From assembly GCF_900104675.1 (NCBI RefSeq), contig NZ_LT629944.1, positions 890,199 to 954,198 of the forward strand: a stretch of 64,000 bases of DNA. Reading direction: 5' to 3'. Shown here piece by piece: positions 59,716-64,000 of the stretch. This stretch comes from Angelakisella massiliensis (GTDB lineage Bacteria > Bacillota > Clostridia > Oscillospirales > Ruminococcaceae). Below the pieces are notes generated by a model. The model made no database searches. It was not told the DNA's origin and was given only the letters and a program-made list of their open reading frames with translations. The translations under genes were made by a program, and so were the position numbers. The stretch's first letter is position 1. Each line of letters opens with the position of its first letter.

Positions 59716-59994
59716 ATGAGGGATATTTCAGCCCGTGAGCTGAAAGGACATAACATTTTGGCTGTGGAGCGATTTCAGGACAGCACCCGATGGATGATTG
59801 AATTTGCGGTCCGCAAGCCCCGTTCCCCCTACGGCAGCCCCGGCGATGAGGTTCGCCTGTTTCTCACCGAGGATGGCTACCGGCAGGCCCTGGACGCCCA
59901 GCGCGGCCAGCAAATCAAAATCAAGCGGTATGCCCACGTTGTAGAGGGCCATATCCTCGATTTCAAACCGAAAAAGAAACGCCGTCACCCGTAA
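59716..59994 (+). CDS. Small ICE protein of unknown function
   Basis: 92 residues from ATG 59716 (AAAGGAGAG). MRDISARELKGHNILAVERF, then a compact beta-rich domain with RWMIEFAVRKPRSPYGSPGDEVRLFLTEDGYRQAL and a basic tail (KPKKKRRHP). No family recognised. It follows parB by 13 nt, so it is part of the same transcript. Confidence 0.7.
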   Translation: MRDISARELKGHNILAVERFQDSTRWMIEFAVRKPRSPYGSPGDEVRLFLTEDGYRQALDAQRGQQIKIKRYAHVVEGHILDFKPKKKRRHP

Positions 59995-60024
59995 ACCTGC
60001 CATCTGCCAAGAAAGGAATGAATT

Positions 60025-60210
60025 ATGTGTACCGTTAGAGAGATTCAAGAGGCCATCCGTGAACACTGCCAATCCCAACATGACATGGAAAGCACCGAGA
60101 TCGACCGGGTGATGCAGCGCCTGCCCTTTGTGAGTGAGCAAGACGTTTTTACCCGGCCCCCTGTGCCAAAGCCGCCTTATTCCTGGCGCAGCCGGAAATA
60201 TCGCACCTGA
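60025..60210 (+). CDS. Small ICE protein of unknown function
   Basis: 61 residues with AAGAAAGGAATG upstream. An N-terminal helical part (VREIQEAIREHCQSQHDMESTEIDRVMQRL) and a proline-rich tail (RPPVPKPPYSW). It ends just before a terminator, so it closes the parAB transcript. Not recognised. Confidence 0.6.
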   Translation: MCTVREIQEAIREHCQSQHDMESTEIDRVMQRLPFVSEQDVFTRPPVPKPPYSWRSRKYRT

Positions 60211-60212
60211 CC

Positions 60213-60245
60213 GCCGCAGTCTTTTTGAAAGATTGCGGCTTTTTT
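60213..60245 (+). terminator. Terminator after the parAB cluster
   Basis: gccgcagtcttt / aaagattgcggc followed by tttttt. Confidence 0.85.
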
Positions 60246-60276
60246 CATGCCATGAACTGTGAGAGGAGTGAAGTCA

Positions 60277-61185
60277 ATGGCCGTTTTTCGCATTGAGCGG
60301 ACCAAGAATTACACCGTAATGAGCAATTATCATCTGCGCGATAAGGCGCTGTCGCTGAAATCCAAGGGACTGCTTTCCATGATGCTGTCCTTGCCGGAGG
60401 ACTGGAACTATACCACACGCGGCCTGGCGAAGATCTGCAAGGAAGGCGTGGATGCCATCGGCGGGGCGCTGCGGGAACTGGAGACCGCCGGTTACATCGT
60501 CCGTCACCAGCTACGGGACCGGCAGGGCCGCATCAGTGACACCGAGTACGTCATCTACGAGCAGCCCCAGCCCAAAGCGCCGGATATGCCCCACCCGGAT
60601 ACTGCTGGCCCAGATACGGCTTCACCAGATACGGAAAACCCGTATCTGGATAAACCGGATACGGAAAAGCCCGCAGAATTAAATATAGAGAAATCAAAAA
60701 CCCAAAAATCAAATACCCAAAAATCAAATACCCAGGGATCAAGTACCGATTCCATTCCCTTCCGGGCAACTGCGGCGGCCAGGCCGCCGGAACGGAAAGG
60801 ACGGGATTCGATGTCGATGGAAGAAATGCAGGATTATCGGGAATTGATTCTGGAGAACATCGAGTACGACCACCTGTGCCGTGAGTTTGAGACCTACCGG
60901 GAGGACCTGGACGAGATCGTGGAACTGATTGTGGAGACGGTCTGCGCCAAGCGGAAAACCACCCGTATCGCCGGGGCGGACTTCCCCCATGAGGTGGTTC
61001 GGTCGCGGTTCCTGAAGCTGGACAGCTCCCACATCGAGTTTGTCATGGAGAGCCTGCACAACAACACCACCGAGATCCGCAACATGAAGCAATACCTGCT
61101 GACCGTGCTGTTCAACGCGCCGGTCACCATGAGCAACCACTACACGGCCCAGGTCAACCACGATATGTACGCAGGCGGCTGGTAA
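60277..61185 (+). CDS. Replication-type winged-helix protein with DUF6017 C-terminus
   Basis: 302 residues from ATG 60277 (GAGAGGAG). The N-terminal domain (FRIERTKNYTVMSNYHLRDKALSLKSKGLLSMMLSLPEDWNYTTRGLAKICKEG) is a winged helix like those of RepA_N/DnaD-type initiators. A low-complexity linker has repeats of PDTA and TQKSN. The C-terminal part (about 180-302, ILENIEYDHLCREFETYREDLDEIVELIVE) is DUF6017. It likely starts replication of the excised element; this is inferred from the family. Confidence 0.8.
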   Translation: MAVFRIERTKNYTVMSNYHLRDKALSLKSKGLLSMMLSLPEDWNYTTRGLAKICKEGVDAIGGALRELETAGYIVRHQLRDRQGRISDTEYVIYEQPQPKAPDMPHPDTAGPDTASPDTENPYLDKPDTEKPAELNIEKSKTQKSNTQKSNTQGSSTDSIPFRATAAARPPERKGRDSMSMEEMQDYRELILENIEYDHLCREFETYREDLDEIVELIVETVCAKRKTTRIAGADFPHEVVRSRFLKLDSSHIEFVMESLHNNTTEIRNMKQYLLTVLFNAPVTMSNHYTAQVNHDMYAGGW

Positions 61186-61223
61186 CGGCCGCTTTTCTGC
61201 TGCACTGCCGAAGGAGGCACGAT

Positions 61224-61961
61224 ATGAACCAGATGGAAATTTTCAAAAACCCGGAGTTTGGCAGCATCCGTACTTTTGAGCAGAATGGCAAGGTCCTGTT
61301 TTGCGGAAAAGATATTGCCCAAGCACTCGGATACCGACGCCCGGCTGACGCTATCGCGGCCCATTGTAAAGGGGTCTGTGTTTTACCGACCCCTTCTAAC
61401 GGCGGGATTCAACAAATGAAATTTATCCCCGAAGGCGATGTGTACCGCCTCATTGTCCACAGCAAGCTGCCCTCGGCGGAACGGTTTGAACGCTGGGTGT
61501 TCGATGAGGTGCTGCCCAGCATCCGCCAGCATGGGGCCTACATTACCAGGGACAAGCTGTGGGAGGTCGCCACCTCGCCGGAGGCGCTGCTGAAGCTCTG
61601 CACCGACCTGCTGGCTGAGCGCGAGAAAAACGCGGCGCTGCGGGAGGACAATGCCCGGCTGCAAAGCAAAGCCGTCTACTACGACCTGTTCATTGACCTG
61701 CACCACAGTACCAACCTGCGCACCACCGCCAAGGAGCTGGACGTGCCGGAGCGGCGCTTTGTCCGCTTCCTACTGGAACGGCGATTTGTCTACCGCACTC
61801 CTTCCGGCTGCGTGCTGCCCTACGCCAAGAGCGCCAACGATGGGTTGTTCTGTGTGCGGGACTACTACCGCAACGGCCACACCGGCTCCTACACGCTGGT
61901 GACGCCCAAGGGCAAACTGCACTTTGCCGGTCTGCGTGACCTGATTCTGGTGACGGTATGA
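61224..61961 (+). CDS. BRO-family/KilAC antirepressor-like protein
   Basis: 245 residues. Bro-N domain: IFKNPEFGSIRTFEQNGKVLFCGKDIAQALGYRRPADAIAAHCKG ... FIPEGDVYRLIVHSKLPSAERFERWVFDEVLPSIRQHGAYI. A coiled region and a KilAC-like C-terminal half follow (LRTTAKELDVPERRFVRFLLERRFVYRTPSG). In phages such proteins relieve repression; in ICEs they may control transfer genes. AAGGAGG before the ATG. Confidence 0.9.
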   Translation: MNQMEIFKNPEFGSIRTFEQNGKVLFCGKDIAQALGYRRPADAIAAHCKGVCVLPTPSNGGIQQMKFIPEGDVYRLIVHSKLPSAERFERWVFDEVLPSIRQHGAYITRDKLWEVATSPEALLKLCTDLLAEREKNAALREDNARLQSKAVYYDLFIDLHHSTNLRTTAKELDVPERRFVRFLLERRFVYRTPSGCVLPYAKSANDGLFCVRDYYRNGHTGSYTLVTPKGKLHFAGLRDLILVTV

Positions 61962-62048
61962 CGGGCCGGTATCTTTTGCGACGGTTGGTGGTCCCGCCTT
62001 AGTATTCAAGACCATCCACTGCATAACCGACGAAGGGAGGGATGACCT

Positions 62049-62549
62049 ATGCAGGAGGAAGTGGAAAACAGGACTTTGACGCTGGTTGTCAGCGGCACTA
62101 AGTTCACCGGCAGGCTGTTCAAGGCCGCCATATCCAAGTACATGGCCCACCGCAGGGAGAAAAAGCTGGAAAAGCAGCGCAGCCGGGATTCTCCCGTTAC
62201 CCCGAAGGGCAAGCAGACGGTGAAGCAGCTCATCGGGCAGAACCAGGGCGTCTCCAACATCGAGATCAACGACCCGTCCATCCGTGACTTTGAGCGCATC
62301 GCCCGCAAGTACGGAGTGGACTATGCGGTGAAAAAAGACCGCAGCACCTCGCCGCCCAAGTACCTGATTTTCTTCAAGGCCCGCGATGCCGACGCCCTGA
62401 CGGCGGCATTCTCGGAGTACACCCAGAAGAAGGTCAGGAAGGCCGACCGCAGCGAGCGCCCGTCGGTGCTGGAGAAGCTCAGCCACTTCAAGGAGCTTAT
62501 TAAAAATGCGGTGGTGGACAGGACAAAGCGGAAGGAGCTGGAACGATGA
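62049..62549 (+). CDS. PcfB-family conjugation protein (DUF3801)
   Basis: 166 residues, GGGAGGGATG upstream. Conserved stretches: LVVSGTKFTGRLFKAAISKYMA, KQLIGQNQGVSNIEINDPSIRDFERIARKYGVDYAVKKD and YLIFFKARDADALTAAFSEY. PcfB accompanies the VirD4-type coupling protein in pCF10-like conjugation systems. It overlaps the next gene by four bases (ATGA). Confidence 0.9.
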   Translation: MQEEVENRTLTLVVSGTKFTGRLFKAAISKYMAHRREKKLEKQRSRDSPVTPKGKQTVKQLIGQNQGVSNIEINDPSIRDFERIARKYGVDYAVKKDRSTSPPKYLIFFKARDADALTAAFSEYTQKKVRKADRSERPSVLEKLSHFKELIKNAVVDRTKRKELER

Positions 62550-64000
62550 AGCAGCTGAATGTGAAAAAACTGGTGCTGCTGAACCTGCCCTATTTTCTGC
62601 TGGGCCTGTTTGCCACCAACTTAGGGGAAGCCTGGCGGCTGGCGACCGGCGCGGATGCCTCGGCCAAGATGCTTTCGTTCTTCTCCACCCTGCCGGTGGC
62701 GCTGGGAAGCTGGTGGCCCAGCCTGCACCCGCTGGACCTGGCTGTTGGCCTGTGCTGCGGCGCTGGTCTGCGGCTGGCGGTGTACCTGAAAGGCAAGAAC
62801 GCCAAGAAATACCGCCATAACGTGGAGTACGGTTCAGCCCGATGGGGCACCCACGACGATATTGCCCCCTATATCGACCCGGTGTTCCAGAATAATGTCA
62901 TTTTGACCCAGACCGAACGGCTCACTATGTCCAGCCGCCCTAAGAACCCAAAGTATGCGCGCAATAAAAACGTGCTGGTCATCGGCGGTTCCGGCTCCGG
63001 CAAGACCCGCTTCTGGCTTAAGCCCAATCTGATGCAGATGCACAGTTCCTATGTGGTCACCGACCCAAAGGGCACCATTCTGGTGGAGTGCGGCAAAATG
63101 CTTCAGCGGGGCGCACCCAAGCTGGGCAAGGACGGCAAGCCGATGAAGGACAAAAACGGCAAAGTCATCTATGAGCCGTACCAGATCAAGGTGCTGAACA
63201 CCATCAACTTCAAGAAGTCCATGCACTATAACCCTTTCAGCTACATCCACAGCGAAAAGGATATTTTGAAGCTGGTCACGACCTTGATTGCGAATACGAA
63301 GGGCGAGGGCAAGGCCGGGGACGATTTCTGGGTCAAGGCCGAGACGCTGCTGTACTGCGCGCTCATCGGCTACATCCACTACGAGGCCCCGGTGGAGGAA
63401 CAGAACTTTTCCACGCTCATCGAGATGATAAACAGCATGGAGGTCCGGGAGGACGATGAGGAGTTCAAAAATGCCGTTGACCTGATGTTTGATGAGCTGA
63501 AAGAGCGGGAACCCAACCACTTTGCGGTGCGCCAATATGCCAAATATAAATTGGCCGCAGGCAAAACTGCGAAGTCGATTTTGGTGAGCTGCGGCGCACG
63601 GCTGGCGGTGTTCGACATTGCCGAGCTGCGGGAGGTCACAGCCTATGACGAGCTGGAGCTGGACACCCTGGGAGACCGACGAACGGCCTTGTTTCTTATC
63701 ATGTCGGACACTGATGACAGCTTTAACTTCCTGATCTCCATGTGCTACACGCAGTTGTTTAACTTACTATGCGAAAAGGCTGACGATGTGTACGGCGGGC
63801 GGCTGCCGGTTCATGTACGCTGCCTCATTGATGAGTGCGCCAACATCGGCCAGATCCCCAAGCTGGAAAAATTGGTCGCCACCATCCGCAGTCGAGAAAT
63901 CTCTGCCTGTCTGGTGTTGCAGGCGCAGAGCCAGCTCAAGGCCATCTACAAAGATAACGCCGACACAATCATTGGCAACATGGATACCTCGATCTTTTTG
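62546..64000 (+). CDS. VirD4/TraG-type conjugative coupling protein (truncated by window end)
   Basis: Open from ATG 62546 to the window end (485 codons, no stop). Two membrane segments are near the N-terminus (LVLLNLPYFLLGLFATNLG and LDLAVGLCCGAGLRLAVYL). Walker A is VLVIGGSGSGKTRFWLKPNLM (residues 147-154 around the Lys); TDPKGTILVECG follows; Walker B is CLIDECANIGQIPKLEKLVATIRSREISACLVLQAQSQL. It pumps the relaxase-DNA complex to the secretion channel. Coupled to pcfB. Confidence 0.95.
   Translation, partial: MKQLNVKKLVLLNLPYFLLGLFATNLGEAWRLATGADASAKMLSFFSTLPVALGSWWPSLHPLDLAVGLCCGAGLRLAVYLKGKNAKKYRHNVEYGSARWGTHDDIAPYIDPVFQNNVILTQTERLTMSSRPKNPKYARNKNVLVIGGSGSGKTRFWLKPNLMQMHSSYVVTDPKGTILVECGKMLQRGAPKLGKDGKPMKDKNGKVIYEPYQIKVLNTINFKKSMHYNPFSYIHSEKDILKLVTTLIANTKGEGKAGDDFWVKAETLLYCALIGYIHYEAPVEEQNFSTLIEMINSMEVREDDEEFKNAVDLMFDELKEREPNHFAVRQYAKYKLAAGKTAKSILVSCGARLAVFDIAELREVTAYDELELDTLGDRRTALFLIMSDTDDSFNFLISMCYTQLFNLLCEKADDVYGGRLPVHVRCLIDECANIGQIPKLEKLVATIRSREISACLVLQAQSQLKAIYKDNADTIIGNMDTSIFL

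Larger units (their letters stand above)
57906..64000 (+). mobile_element. Integrative conjugative element, left part (runs past window end)
   Basis: Co-directed genes for ParA, ParB, two small proteins, a DUF6017 replication-type protein, a BRO protein, PcfB and a VirD4 coupling protein. This is the order typical of Clostridia ICEs with PcfB/VirD4-type transfer. Codon use stays GC-rich. The left edge is only estimated; the right edge, relaxase, VirB4 and integrase are not in the window. Confidence 0.8.

Overview
The window reads as a chromosome segment of a spore-forming, GC-rich gut Clostridia bacterium, most like Oscillospirales (Flavonifractor/Intestinimonas/Lawsonibacter type). The basis is strong AGGAGG-type ribosome sites, Firmicutes promoters (TTGACA-N17-TATAAT), spoIIP with a SigE-like promoter, a group B [FeFe] hydrogenase, DUF885/DUF4358 lipoproteins and rplM-rpsI. 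The genus is inferred from gene content, not proven.

Core part (1-37 kb): the end of an HtrA-like protease; a LysR regulator facing a DUF6282 hydrolase and a MatC-like carrier; two paralogous secreted SGNH hydrolases with a DUF4358 lipoprotein; a MATE exporter; AlkZ-like and AlkD-like DNA repair proteins; HAD, NUDIX and RuvX; a YgiQ / ComEC-like hydrolase / DUF3006 operon; a metal operon (ArsR, HMA chaperone, P-type ATPase); a DUF885 peptidase; a Fur-family regulator; an FMN-binding lipoprotein with an internal 215-residue duplication; an ECF sigma/anti-sigma pair; a hydrogenase; an HD protein followed by ptsI and ptsH; and a second LysR/hydrolase/CitMHS carboxylate locus. A multi-hairpin intergenic repeat occurs at 0.45, 4.1 and 14.4 kb (three tandem units) and shows paired base changes between copies.

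Accessory part (37.4-50.1 kb): an 870-residue protein carries a Vsr/DUF559-like nuclease domain between ten zinc-ribbon units (3 before, 7 after). A 36-codon reading frame overlaps its stop codon. Behind its promoter lies an array of 94-bp direct repeats without spacers. Then come a ribbon-helix-helix protein, two 74-nt terminator repeats and a broken four-helix-bundle gene. From 42.3 to 50.1 kb lies a mobilizable element bounded by a 20-nt duplication of the tRNA-Leu(CAA) 3' end. It carries a serine recombinase, an XRE regulator, a BlaI/M56 sensor pair, a sigma-like protein, a Cys-rich VLP protein and a MobV relaxase.

Right part (50.1-64 kb): tRNA-Leu, a second MATE exporter, a sigma factor, YitT, spoIIP and rplM-rpsI. 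After rpsI an integrative conjugative element begins (ParA, ParB, DUF6017 replication-type protein, BRO protein, PcfB, VirD4) and runs off the window end. The strongest candidate for something undescribed is the zinc-ribbon/nuclease gene with its coupled small ORF and the adjacent 94-bp array. The hairpin repeat family with covariation is second.
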